From Saprospiraceae bacterium (GTDB taxonomy: Bacteria > Bacteroidota > Bacteroidia > Chitinophagales > Saprospiraceae), in NCBI GenBank assembly GCA_026982695.1, contig JALSGS010000021.1:1-64000 (forward strand): 64,000 nt of DNA, in the 5' to 3' direction. How positions within the stretch are numbered: the stretch's first letter is position 1; the number at the start of each line of letters is the position of its first letter. Below are positions 16,017 through 23,900 of this stretch, in pieces. Under the pieces are notes generated by a model. The model did no database searches. It was not told where the DNA came from and saw only the letters and a program-made list of their open reading frames with translations. Made by a program: the position numbers and the translations under genes.

Positions 16017-16868
16017 ATGGCTTTTTTCTCACACCCTGATAGATTAATGTTTCCTGCTGTAGGATTGCGCAAACGCGATATAGGTAAATATTATCGAGAT
16101 GTGCATGTGCCTCTTTTAGCTTTTGTTCGGGGGCACATTGCCTATGTCAAACGCTATCCTCACGGGCTCGATCAAAATGGTTTTTTTCAAAAGAATCTTC
16201 CTCAGTATGCGCCTGACTGGATTCCGTCGGTAGTTTTGGGGAAATGGAAGAAGGTGCGTTATACAGTGATCGATTCACTGCGTACACTGCTTTGGTGGCT
16301 CAATCAAGATGTGTTGGAATTTCATCTTGTGCCTTTGCGCAGTCCAGATTTCCAACATCCTCGATATATGGCTTTTGATATTGACCCGCCAGAGGGCATG
16401 CCTTTCAAGGAAATAAGAGACTTTACAATAGCGATTCGACCAATAATAGAGTCGTTTGGTTATAACGCTTTTGTGAAGCCTTCTGGAAAAAGAGGTGCAC
16501 ATGTGTTGTGCCCTCTTGAAGCCAGATGGAGTGCAGAAAAGGTTTTCGAAGCCGCAAAAGAAGTAGGAGAAGTAATTGTACAAAGGTGGCCAAATACTTC
16601 TATTAACCCGAAAAAAGGACGGCACCAGGGAAATATCTTAATCGATTTGATGCGCAATTATCCCTTTCAATCTGTAGTGATGCCATGGAGCACGCGTGCT
16701 GTAGCTCAGGCTACTGTCTCTGTGCCCATGAGATGGGAAGACTTTGCTCAAATGGAAAGTCCCGAGCAATTTACTGTACACACAGCCTCTCGGTGGATAG
16801 CTCAGCACGACAATGCCTGGGCTACTTTCGATGCGGCTGCGAGCTACTTGCACACGGATAAGAGCTGA
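16017..16868 (+). CDS. stand-alone LigD-type DNA polymerase/primase (PolDom)
   Basis: A 283-residue archaeo-eukaryotic primase-fold polymerase like the polymerase domain of LigD, which adds NTPs or fills gaps during non-homologous end joining. Motifs visible are KRYPHGLDQNGFFQKNLP, APDW, the metal-binding FDIDPPEG (DxD), KPSGKRGAHV and the late ILIDLMRNYPFQSVVMPWSTRA block with the third acidic residue. It covers the complete PolDom and nothing else: no ligase or phosphoesterase domain is fused, and no ku gene is in this window. It may work with a separate ligase, or in a Ku-independent gap-filling role. The ATG at 16017 is the natural start. Confidence 0.9.
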   Translation: MAFFSHPDRLMFPAVGLRKRDIGKYYRDVHVPLLAFVRGHIAYVKRYPHGLDQNGFFQKNLPQYAPDWIPSVVLGKWKKVRYTVIDSLRTLLWWLNQDVLEFHLVPLRSPDFQHPRYMAFDIDPPEGMPFKEIRDFTIAIRPIIESFGYNAFVKPSGKRGAHVLCPLEARWSAEKVFEAAKEVGEVIVQRWPNTSINPKKGRHQGNILIDLMRNYPFQSVVMPWSTRAVAQATVSVPMRWEDFAQMESPEQFTVHTASRWIAQHDNAWATFDAAASYLHTDKS

Positions 16869-16928
16869 GCAGCCCCGTAGGCACAACCGGCCTGTACTTG
16901 CCGTGGATTTATTGTGCGGTTGAAAAGA

Positions 16929-19454
16929 TTACTTTTTATTAGGGGCTTTGCGTTTCTTTTTTCTCCTCACACCGCTTGCTGATCGTTCTTTAGGTTCAGG
17001 TGTTGGTTCTGGTAAACGATTGGGGTCGGGTAGGGGGTGCTGCCGAAAATGGACAAACAGTGCGGCTGCTGTCCAAGCAAGTACAAGAGCTGAGCTGGCC
17101 AATGAAACTTGCTCGCCCAGATAGTAGCTTTGGGGGGCAAAGACCATTTTTAGCTCGTGCGTACCTGCAGGTACCTTGAGCCCTCGCAGTAGAAAATTTA
17201 CTTTGGTAAATGGCTGGTAGGGCTCGCCATCTAAATATACTTTCCATCCCTTTTCAGGTGGGTAGTATATTTCGCTAAATACCACAAACTGATCGGTGGC
17301 AGCACTATATCGATATACCAGCTCATTGGGGTGATAGGAGATCAGCTCGATTGTAGCTGTGCTATCGTATTGAGGTTGCCAACCGGCAATATCCTTGGCA
17401 TATGCCTTCCAGATAACGGCAGTTTCGCCGGGGGCCAGTGTGTCCAAAGCGTTAAACTCATCGTCAGCAGTAGGTACCACCTGAATATACTTGACGAACC
17501 AGGCATTGCCCAAAGCCATAGGATTTTGTTGGACTTTCCCATCTTGGGTGATGAGGTACTTGGCATTGAGCATGCCGTATATGTGCAAGTATTTTCCTGG
17601 ATTGTTAAGGTAGCGTTCGATAAGCTCTTGGTAGCGCATTAGTTTGGCAGCGTGATAGCCACCGATGCTCTTGTGGTGATAAGATGCAAATGCCGAATTG
17701 AAGGGATTGCTGCGCAAGTCTGCCACTCGGTAATGAAGGTCGGGATCACGTAGGATGAGCTTGTCGGGTTCAGTAGGTTGTGTTATTTGCGCCTTCTGAG
17801 ATTTGGGTACGTAGTCGTCTGCAGAGAGCGTCCGCCTGCCAATGCCCCATATGTCTGTGATGGCTAACAAGCCTATGGCAATCAGGACGTATGTGGGGCG
17901 GAGATTTTGCCGAAAGGCAAAGTACAAAATCCCCCAGGCCGTAGCGGCATAGGCCAGGGAACGCCAAAGATCACTGCGCAATAAGTTAGCACGATCGGCA
18001 GCCAAGGCAGATGCAAGTGGTTCGGGTATGCCACTTACACCGTAGTCAAGGGTGAAACTGATGAGCAATCCCAATAGCAGTAGGCTTGCCACGATGATAC
18101 CCGAAAAGTATAACACTTTTTCCTTTTCGACCTTGCTGTGGGCTTTTTGGAAAAAGGCAAACAATCCAAGCGTGCCCAGTACAATTACGTAGAGATTGGT
18201 GAGCTCCAAAGCCATTGTGACCGCCCGAAACTTATTGAACATGGGTACATGGTCAAAAAGAAAAAAGTTCAGCGCGGGAAAGTGCTTCCCCCATGCCAAC
18301 ATGATGGTCAGTATGGTGGAAAATATCAGCCATTTTTTTAGCGTACCAGGTACGAGCCTAGCCCCTATGAAAAATAACAGGACAAAGACAATGCCCAAGT
18401 ATACAGGCGCGCTAGTGAAGGGTTGATCACCCCAATAATGAGTGGTCAATTGGGCGTATTGCTGTACTTGCTGCATGTTGGGCAATTGCCGCAAGGCCTG
18501 CATTGTTTGACTAGCCGGATCTGAAACAAATGCTTCGCTGCTCGATCCCCCCATGTAATTGGGAATAATGAGGTTGAAAGTTTCCAAAATGCCATAGCTC
18601 CAGCTAAAAGCGTAGTCTTTTGATAGACCATCTTCACCAGCTACTGCACCGCTGCTGGTAGGGCTTTTATGATGTAGATCGGACTTGCCCCGTATGGTCT
18701 CTTGCGTGTATTCCCAGGTAGTCCACAATCTACCAGCATTAGTGGCCATGGCTAGCGATATGGCAATGAATAGGGTGAGTGCCGCTCTACTTATATCTAT
18801 CCATGCACCTTTCCGCGCTTGGCCGATGGTCCATAAAAGTAGTAGAAACAGCACAGTAAAGAAAAAATAAAAAGTGATCTGCACGTGGTTGGCATACAAC
18901 TGCAAGCCTGCAAATAGTGCTGTGAGCGCCCCACCCAACAGATAACGCCCTTTGAGCGTGAGCCAAATACCGCCCAAAATAGGAGCCATATAGGCTGCTG
19001 CTAAAATCTTGGTACTATGCCCTGCTTCAAAAAGCGCTGCATGATTGGAAGCTAAACCATAACCAATGCCACCAAGCATCGCTATTCGCCAATCCACGCC
19101 TAGGATAACCAAAAATAAGTACACGCCAAACATCATCATCAGTGCAGCGGTATGCGGTGGACGCATATCATTACCCCATAAAAGTGCCCTAAATACATAT
19201 TTGAGGAGATTATGCGTACTATACACGATCTGGTAAGTAGGCATGCCAGAAAACATTGAATTGGTCCACAAGGGGAAAGGGCCTTCGTCTTGATATTTTC
19301 TAACCTCTGCTTGCATGCCCATTGCCTGAATGTTGTCAGATTGAGGGAGCTCCTTGCCCTCAATTGCTTGTGGTTTGAAGTATACAATGGAAACGAGGGC
19401 CATCAGTGCATATGCTACAATGTGCGGTGCGAGGTTTTTCCAGCTTGTGTGCAT
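16929..19454 (-). CDS. YfhO-family multi-spanning membrane protein
   Basis: An 841-residue inner-membrane protein with about a dozen hydrophobic segments over residues 10-560, a C-terminal extracytoplasmic domain (about 570-790), one last membrane helix and a Lys/Arg-rich end. The N-terminal SIVYFKPQAIEGKELPQSD and SMFSGMPTYQIVYSTHN blocks and the GGYHAAKLMRYQELIERYL segment are typical of the Bacteroidota YfhO group. In Firmicutes YfhO is linked to glycosylation of cell-wall polymers, and the fold is GT-C like, so a lipid-linked sugar transferase role is possible but unproven here. A minus-strand TACCTTTG element lies 23 bp upstream. A GT2 gene is divergent from it. Confidence 0.85.
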   Translation of the reverse strand: MHTSWKNLAPHIVAYALMALVSIVYFKPQAIEGKELPQSDNIQAMGMQAEVRKYQDEGPFPLWTNSMFSGMPTYQIVYSTHNLLKYVFRALLWGNDMRPPHTAALMMMFGVYLFLVILGVDWRIAMLGGIGYGLASNHAALFEAGHSTKILAAAYMAPILGGIWLTLKGRYLLGGALTALFAGLQLYANHVQITFYFFFTVLFLLLLWTIGQARKGAWIDISRAALTLFIAISLAMATNAGRLWTTWEYTQETIRGKSDLHHKSPTSSGAVAGEDGLSKDYAFSWSYGILETFNLIIPNYMGGSSSEAFVSDPASQTMQALRQLPNMQQVQQYAQLTTHYWGDQPFTSAPVYLGIVFVLLFFIGARLVPGTLKKWLIFSTILTIMLAWGKHFPALNFFLFDHVPMFNKFRAVTMALELTNLYVIVLGTLGLFAFFQKAHSKVEKEKVLYFSGIIVASLLLLGLLISFTLDYGVSGIPEPLASALAADRANLLRSDLWRSLAYAATAWGILYFAFRQNLRPTYVLIAIGLLAITDIWGIGRRTLSADDYVPKSQKAQITQPTEPDKLILRDPDLHYRVADLRSNPFNSAFASYHHKSIGGYHAAKLMRYQELIERYLNNPGKYLHIYGMLNAKYLITQDGKVQQNPMALGNAWFVKYIQVVPTADDEFNALDTLAPGETAVIWKAYAKDIAGWQPQYDSTATIELISYHPNELVYRYSAATDQFVVFSEIYYPPEKGWKVYLDGEPYQPFTKVNFLLRGLKVPAGTHELKMVFAPQSYYLGEQVSLASSALVLAWTAAALFVHFRQHPLPDPNRLPEPTPEPKERSASGVRRKKKRKAPNKK

Positions 19455-19476
19455 GTGGTTGTTTTTTGAACGATGC

Positions 19477-19484
19477 CAAAGGTA
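19477..19484 (-). promoter_or_regulatory. -7 promoter element of the YfhO-like gene
   Basis: The minus strand reads TACCTTTG, fitting TAnnTTTG, 22 bp before the ATG, so the leader would be only about 15 nt. The DNA upstream (19500-19600) is AT-rich and also holds the divergent GT2 promoter. Confidence 0.45.
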
Positions 19485-19605
19485 TTATCAATTCAAGCAC
19501 ATTTACTGCGTATAAAATTTTTTTTAACTTTAACTTTTAATTTTCCAATATTTTCCCAAAAAGAAGAACAAAAAATAAAACTAACAACAACCACTACTCA
19601 ACGCA

Positions 19606-19613
19606 TATCTTTG
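19606..19613 (+). promoter_or_regulatory. -7 promoter element of the GT2 gene
   Basis: TATCTTTG followed by CCCCC and then the ATG at 19619. The initiation point expected from this element coincides with the start codon, as for miaA, so the mRNA may be leaderless. Confidence 0.5.
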
Positions 19614-19618
19614 CCCCC

Positions 19619-20401
19619 ATGAACATAAAGTCACACAAACCCGTATTTTCCATCATCACAGTAGTATACAATAATGCCAAACTCCTTGAACTAACTATTA
19701 AAAGTGTAGCATCCCAAACGTGGAGTGGGGTAGAGTACATCGTAGTAGATGGAGGTTCTACTGATGGCACGTTGGATACAATCCGCAAATGGAAAACTCA
19801 CATTCACCAATGGATCTCAGAGCCAGACAATGGATTGTACGACGCTATGAACAAAGGGCTTCGTCTGGCTACAGGCGACTACGTATGGTTTGTCAATGCT
19901 GGTGATGAAATTTTCGCACCATATACCATAGAACAAATAGCCAATCTTGCCTCGCCCAAAGACGACGTACTTTACGGAGAGGTAATGCTCGTGGACGCGC
20001 ACCGCCGACCATTAGGTACACGTAGCCAGTTGACCACGCAAAAACTGCCATTGTACCTCGATTGGCAAAGTCTGCAATATGGTATGGTAGTTTGCCATCA
20101 AGGTTTTATTGCCCGACGAACTATCGCTCCGCTATACCGCACTGATAACCTCGCTGCCGATATCGATTGGGTAATCCGAGTACTAAAGAAAAGCCGAAAA
20201 AACACCTATGTGCCTGACATCTTTGCCAATTATCTAATAGGAGGCATATCCAAACAACGCCATCTGCGTGCACTGTTAGACCGCTACAAAATACTGCACA
20301 GCCATTATGGAGCCATACCCAATCTACTCAATCACAGTTATATAGCATTAAGGGCTATGTGGCACAAACTTCGATCTGTGGCTCAACAAAGCAATCTGTA
20401 G
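19619..20401 (+). CDS. family 2 glycosyltransferase
   Basis: A 260-residue GT-A fold glycosyltransferase of the WcaA type, which uses a nucleotide sugar to build surface polysaccharide. The N-terminal SIITVVYNNAKLLELTIKS, the VDGGSTDGT motif, the SEPDNGLYDAMNKGL block, and FVNAGDE in the DxD position are all characteristic. The C-terminal part has the acceptor-side DIDWVIRVLKK segment. No membrane helix is present, so it acts at the cytoplasmic face. It is divergent from the YfhO-like gene; both may serve envelope glycan assembly. Donor and acceptor cannot be read from sequence. Confidence 0.9.
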   Translation: MNIKSHKPVFSIITVVYNNAKLLELTIKSVASQTWSGVEYIVVDGGSTDGTLDTIRKWKTHIHQWISEPDNGLYDAMNKGLRLATGDYVWFVNAGDEIFAPYTIEQIANLASPKDDVLYGEVMLVDAHRRPLGTRSQLTTQKLPLYLDWQSLQYGMVVCHQGFIARRTIAPLYRTDNLAADIDWVIRVLKKSRKNTYVPDIFANYLIGGISKQRHLRALLDRYKILHSHYGAIPNLLNHSYIALRAMWHKLRSVAQQSNL

Positions 20402-20414
20402 AAAAGCAGCACAG

Positions 20415-20442
20415 TGGCCCTATATCTATAATGGGCCATTTT
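20415..20442 (+). terminator. terminator after the GT2 gene
   Basis: The stem tggccc/gggcca (20415-20420 with 20433-20438) has an inner tata/tata pairing and is followed by TTTT. It lies 14 bp after the GT2 stop codon. Confidence 0.6.
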
Positions 20443-20503
20443 GCCCTATTTACCTAATTTTGTTAGACACAATTGGTACTTTTCAAAACAAAATGAACAA
20501 CTT

Positions 20504-20977
20504 ATGGCAAGGCAAATTGATCAATTATTGGAGAAATATGGCGAGAGCCATCAAAACCCCACCAACAAACTCATTCATTGGTTGTGCATTCCTGCCATCA
20601 TGTTTAGCCTTTTTGGTTTGTTGTACGCCATTCCTTTTCCCATGCCACGTGGCTTGTTTACCAATTGGGCAGCAATTGTGCTCGCTTTAGCACTCATATA
20701 CTACTTGCGCCTTTCCATTCCCATGTTTTTGGGATTTGTAGTCGTTGGTGGATTGCTGCTATGGGGCAACCATGCACTGTACCAGTCGCTTGGCAATGAT
20801 CCCAAAGAGCTAGTGAAAATTTCGCTCATCATCTTTGTATTGGCCTGGATTGTCCAATTCATCGGCCATAAAATCGAAGGCAAAAAGCCTTCTTTCCTCG
20901 AAGACCTCCAATTCCTACTAATCGGGCCTGCATGGCTACTGCATTTCATATTTAAAAAAATAGGCATTAGCTACTAA
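20504..20977 (+). CDS. Mpo1-like (DUF962) membrane protein
   Basis: A 157-residue protein with about four hydrophobic segments. It carries the DUF962/Mpo1 marks: LLEKYGESHQNPTNKLIHWL with two conserved histidines at the N-terminus, and GHKIEGKKPSFLEDLQFLL near the end. In yeast, Mpo1 is an Fe-dependent dioxygenase for alpha-oxidation of 2-hydroxy fatty acids; bacterial members are little studied, so this role is only a possibility. I take the ATG at 20504, not a TTG at 20441, because the latter overlaps the preceding terminator's tail and adds residues absent from the family. Confidence 0.82.
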   Translation: MARQIDQLLEKYGESHQNPTNKLIHWLCIPAIMFSLFGLLYAIPFPMPRGLFTNWAAIVLALALIYYLRLSIPMFLGFVVVGGLLLWGNHALYQSLGNDPKELVKISLIIFVLAWIVQFIGHKIEGKKPSFLEDLQFLLIGPAWLLHFIFKKIGISY

Positions 20978-20982
20978 AAAGA

Positions 20983-21020
20983 AAAGCCTTTGCTGCTTTG
21001 AAAGGAGCAGGGGAGGCTTT
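20983..21020 (+). terminator. terminator after the Mpo1-like gene
   Basis: Outer stem aaagcct/aggcttt (20983-20989 with 21014-21020), a symmetric 3-nt internal loop, and inner stem ctgct/agcag. It begins 6 bp after the stop codon. The 3' side is moderately T-rich. Confidence 0.6.
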
Positions 21021-21073
21021 AGGCTTATTCTATTTAACATAATATAACTTATGAAACAATAGGGGCGTTTAGC

Positions 21074-21185
21074 AATAGAGTAGTACCTCTATTAGCTTCC
21101 CAATAGAGTAGTACCTCTATTAGCTTCCCAATAGAGTAGTACCTCTATTAGCTTCCCAATAGAGTAGTACCTCTATTAGCTTCCC
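21074..21185. repeat. four perfect tandem copies of a 28-bp hairpin repeat upstream of fmt
   Basis: Units start at 21074, 21102, 21130 and 21158 and are identical. Each consists of an inverted repeat aatagag/ctctatt around a 6-nt centre (tagtac), followed by the constant linker agcttccc. The array ends 9 bp before the -7 element of the fmt promoter. There are no spacers of differing sequence, so it is not CRISPR. Candidate roles are a clustered operator or upstream activating site, or an RNA hairpin ladder if transcribed. Confidence 0.95.
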
Positions 21186-21194
21186 AGATGAGCT

Positions 21195-21202
21195 TACCTT
21201 TG
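21195..21202 (+). promoter_or_regulatory. -7 promoter element of fmt
   Basis: TACCTTTG fits TAnnTTTG. The expected start of transcription, about 7 bp downstream, falls on an ATG at 21209. The -33 region would lie within the last 28-bp repeat. Confidence 0.5.
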
Positions 21203-21208
21203 TGCACC

Positions 21209-21238
21209 ATGATAACTGAGCAAAATGATCGAGGATGA
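21209..21238 (+). CDS. possible nine-codon mini-ORF coupled to fmt
   Basis: ATG at 21209 opens a frame encoding MITEQNDRG, ending in TGA at 21236-21238. The TGA overlaps the fmt start codon as ATGA, the arrangement used for translational coupling. The ATG is placed where transcription should begin, so it could be read as a leaderless start. Nothing but position supports translation. Confidence 0.3.
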   Translation: MITEQNDRG

Positions 21239-22188
21239 GAATTGTTTTTATGGGCACTCCAGAATTTGCAGTGCCTTCACTCAAGGCATTGCTCGATGCT
21301 GGTCACGAGCTTGTAGGTGTTGTTACCGCTACAGATAAAATCGGCGGGCGTGGCAAAAAGCAACTAATACAATCGCCAGTCAAAAAATACGCATTGAGCT
21401 ATGGATTGCCCGTGCTACAACCCAAAAACCTCAAATCGCCAGAGTTTATCGACGCGCTGAAAGCGTTGCAGCCAGAAATAGGTGTGGTAGTGGCATTTCG
21501 CATGCTGCCAGAAGTCGTTTGGAGTTTGCCGCCCAAAGGCACCATCAATTTACACGCCTCGCTATTGCCCAAATACAGAGGTGCAGCCCCTATCAATTGG
21601 GCCATTATCAATGGCGAGCATACTACAGGGCTAACCACTTTTTTTATCCAAAAAGAGATCGATACAGGCGACATCATCCTACAACGAACTGTACCCATTG
21701 GGCCAGATGAAACGGCAGGAGAACTACACGACCGCATGATGCACATAGGTGCTCAGCTATTGGTCGACACTTTAGCACAGATCGAATCAGGAGATTACGA
21801 ACTGAAAAAGCAAAACGACCAAGAAGCCACACCCGCACCCAAAATTTATCACGAGACTTGTGCAATTAACTGGAATCAGCCCGCTGTGCAAGTGTACAAC
21901 TTCATCAGGGGGCTAAGCCCCTACCCTGCTGCCTGGACGCTTTTCCAAGGCAAACAGCTCGACATCTACAAGGCCAGAAGGGAAATAGCGGCCAATAAGA
22001 TCTTGAGGCCAGGCACTTGGGAGACCGACGGAAAAAGTTGGTTGAGGTTTGCTACAACCGATGGATACATCTATCCTTTAGAGGTCAAGCTTTCGGGGAA
22101 AAGGCGCATGCCAATTGACGATCTACTACGAGGATTGCGGTTTGTAGCACTCAGTGGAGAAACGAGCACTATTAACAACAATAAGTAG
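21235..22188 (+). CDS. fmt: methionyl-tRNA formyltransferase
   Basis: Fmt formylates initiator Met-tRNA with 10-formyl-THF so that translation can start. The 317-residue product shows the N-terminal MRIVFMGTPEFAVPSLKAL, the catalytic NLHASLLPKYRGAAPINWAI segment (Asn, His), QKEIDTGDII with the third catalytic residue, and the C-terminal OB-like tRNA-binding domain (about 210-310). Full length. It is preceded by a TACCTTTG element and an unusual 28-bp repeat array, so it may be subject to specific regulation. The canonical start at 21235 overlaps the stop of a nine-codon frame. Confidence 0.97.
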   Translation: MRIVFMGTPEFAVPSLKALLDAGHELVGVVTATDKIGGRGKKQLIQSPVKKYALSYGLPVLQPKNLKSPEFIDALKALQPEIGVVVAFRMLPEVVWSLPPKGTINLHASLLPKYRGAAPINWAIINGEHTTGLTTFFIQKEIDTGDIILQRTVPIGPDETAGELHDRMMHIGAQLLVDTLAQIESGDYELKKQNDQEATPAPKIYHETCAINWNQPAVQVYNFIRGLSPYPAAWTLFQGKQLDIYKARREIAANKILRPGTWETDGKSWLRFATTDGYIYPLEVKLSGKRRMPIDDLLRGLRFVALSGETSTINNNK

Positions 22189-22200
22189 TTGATTATCAAT

Positions 22201-22230
22201 TTCTTGTTTTGAAACAATATATAACAAGAA
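22201..22230. terminator. AT-rich hairpin after fmt
   Basis: The perfect 8-bp stem ttcttgtt/aacaagaa (22201-22208 with 22223-22230) lies just past the fmt stop and ahead of the stop of the convergent DUF6804-like frame. A competing inner pairing ttgttt/aaacaa exists. It has no GC core, so it is a weak terminator candidate. Confidence 0.35.
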
Positions 22231-22233
22231 TAA

Positions 22234-22494
22234 CTACATATACACATCGACCCATTCCCACAGAGATCTGCCAAGATGAATGGGAACAATGGGATTGAAC
22301 AACACGGCAGCCGTAATAAACAACAAGAAAAATGTCGGCGGCTGGGTATTACGCTCTACCCAGGCCAAATACCCAAGAAAAGCCACGCAACATGTGATTT
22401 TTGGACCTTTGTACGAGTGTATGCGGGGAAAAGTATGCTTTTCTCCTTTAATTTTGTTGGCTACATTATTCCAAAATGCGCTTTTCTTCTTCAA
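22234..22494 (-). CDS. DUF6804-like small membrane protein, probably truncated
   Basis: An 86-residue frame whose second half looks like the DUF6804 family of Bacteroidota small membrane proteins: CCVAFLGYLAWVE, then a hydrophobic helix leading into LFNPIVPIHLGRSLWEWVD. The family normally has a first membrane helix and continues a little past this motif. Here the N-terminal third is polar and shares 29 bp with the end of the upstream dehydrogenase gene, and the frame stops at TAG right after DVYM. Past the TAG the same frame continues LFLLYIVSKQEI. The start would be a TTG. It may be a remnant or an unusual short form; the family assignment is from memory of the motif. Confidence 0.45.
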   Translation of the reverse strand: MKKKSAFWNNVANKIKGEKHTFPRIHSYKGPKITCCVAFLGYLAWVERNTQPPTFFLLFITAAVLFNPIVPIHLGRSLWEWVDVYM

Positions 22495-23806
22495 ATTTCA
22501 CACCGTAAGTGGCAAGCTCTTCCAAAACAGGCAGATAGACACTGGGCTGAATGGGGATCTGTACGCCTTTTTCTTCTATTTTTCCCTCGAGCAGCAAACG
22601 CGTAAAAATAGCCAATGGCAGTCCCACTAAGCGCGTCATGGCTGTATCTTCTGCATTGTGCCCTTTCATGACAAGGGTAGATTTTTCTTGCCAATGATGC
22701 CCATCCAATACGTACTCAAACTCGTGCTGCATCACCACCATGTCTTTGTCTTCTGGCGCCAACTTCCACTTTTCCAACAGCAACTGCTCTAAAATGCGAG
22801 CAGGTGTGGCTACATCCATGGAAAGTGGCCTATCATCAAACAGTCCCAGCCAATGCAGCTTATCCATTACAGGGCTATCTATAGAGGTGTGCAATACGTG
22901 GGCCACCTTTTCTTCAGTAGTTTGTCCTTTCGTCATGGACGACACATAGGCATCCATCAACTGTCGCCACGTAATTCGATTGGCTTCCACAATGGGGTAA
23001 GAGTCATCAGTCAAGCCAAGAACAACTAATGCATGCCAGCTTTCGCAAAATCCCGGATAGCGAATTGTGCCGCGAAACAAGTTTGGGATATCTTGTAAGC
23101 CATAAGCCTTGCGATATAGCAAAGAATCCCGATTAGGATATACCTCAAAATCACCTAAAGGCTTTACCGCAATGGTGCGAGTGTTTTTGAACAATCGGTG
23201 ATAAGGCACATACCGATACTGCCCGGCCTCGAGAAATTGAGCAGTACCCTTTCCTGCTAACACGACATTGCGCGGATTCCAGGTAAATTTGTATTTCCAA
23301 GGATTATTGGCACACTCTGGAGCTACTAACCCACCTGTGTAGCTACGAAAAGCCGTCAATCGACCACCTTGTGCCTTTATGCGGTGGATGGCCTTTACAG
23401 CTGACATGTGATCTATACCTGGATCCAAGCCTATTTCGTTCATGAACGTGAGGTTGGCCAAACGCACCTCCTCGGAAAGTGCATACATTTCTGTAGACAC
23501 ATAACTAGCCGTAACCAAATGTTTACTCAGTTGCAAACAATCTTTAGCTATTAGCAGATGCAAATGCGGTGGCAACAATGACACCACTACATCTACTTGT
23601 CGAATTAGCTTTTGCCGAGCACGTGCATTAGTTACATCCATCTCGACAGCATGGCCCGCGGGCGATTGGCCAATTTTGTGTTTAGCCAATGCGATATCGG
23701 CGTCAGCAACAAAAACTCGCCATCCCTTTCCTTCTGCTACCCGAAGCAAATACTGAATAGCTGCCGTAGCTGAACGGCCTGCACCTGCGATCAATATCTT
23801 TTTCAT
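22466..23806 (-). CDS. saccharopine dehydrogenase-family oxidoreductase (Lys9-like)
   Basis: A 446-residue NAD(P)-dependent enzyme with a Rossmann domain starting KKILIAGAGRSATAAIQYL. The family hallmark GLDPGIDHMSAVKAIHRI appears around residue 130, and a large dimerisation domain follows with SYTGGLVAPE and NNPWKYKFTWNPRNVVLAGKG. Eukaryotic Lys9 makes saccharopine; bacterial relatives include carboxynorspermidine synthase and enzymes of unknown substrate. No lysine or polyamine gene is adjacent, so the substrate is open. The ATG at 23806 fits the Rossmann start. Confidence 0.88.
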   Translation of the reverse strand: MKKILIAGAGRSATAAIQYLLRVAEGKGWRVFVADADIALAKHKIGQSPAGHAVEMDVTNARARQKLIRQVDVVVSLLPPHLHLLIAKDCLQLSKHLVTASYVSTEMYALSEEVRLANLTFMNEIGLDPGIDHMSAVKAIHRIKAQGGRLTAFRSYTGGLVAPECANNPWKYKFTWNPRNVVLAGKGTAQFLEAGQYRYVPYHRLFKNTRTIAVKPLGDFEVYPNRDSLLYRKAYGLQDIPNLFRGTIRYPGFCESWHALVVLGLTDDSYPIVEANRITWRQLMDAYVSSMTKGQTTEEKVAHVLHTSIDSPVMDKLHWLGLFDDRPLSMDVATPARILEQLLLEKWKLAPEDKDMVVMQHEFEYVLDGHHWQEKSTLVMKGHNAEDTAMTRLVGLPLAIFTRLLLEGKIEEKGVQIPIQPSVYLPVLEELATYGVKFEEEKRILE

Positions 23807-23900
23807 AAAAATAGCTGTTTCATTGCGGGGGGCAAATAAAGCGAATTAGGTCTTATCTTGATTCCCCTTTTCACTTACAGAACGGCACAAAACGAACCAA

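Noticed and set aside
16881-16922. Attenuator between the LigD-type polymerase and YfhO-like genes
   Set aside because: Two mutually exclusive short pairings exist (gcacaa/ttgtgc and caaccg/cggttg), but they lie between convergent gene ends and are weak.
21074-21185. CRISPR array
   Set aside because: The four 28-bp units are directly adjacent and identical throughout; there are no variable spacers and no cas genes in the window.
22219-22236. Recoded TAG (read-through) in the DUF6804-like frame
   Set aside because: Hydrophobic residues do follow the stop, but there is no SECIS- or PYLIS-like structure and no other sign of recoding; truncation is simpler.
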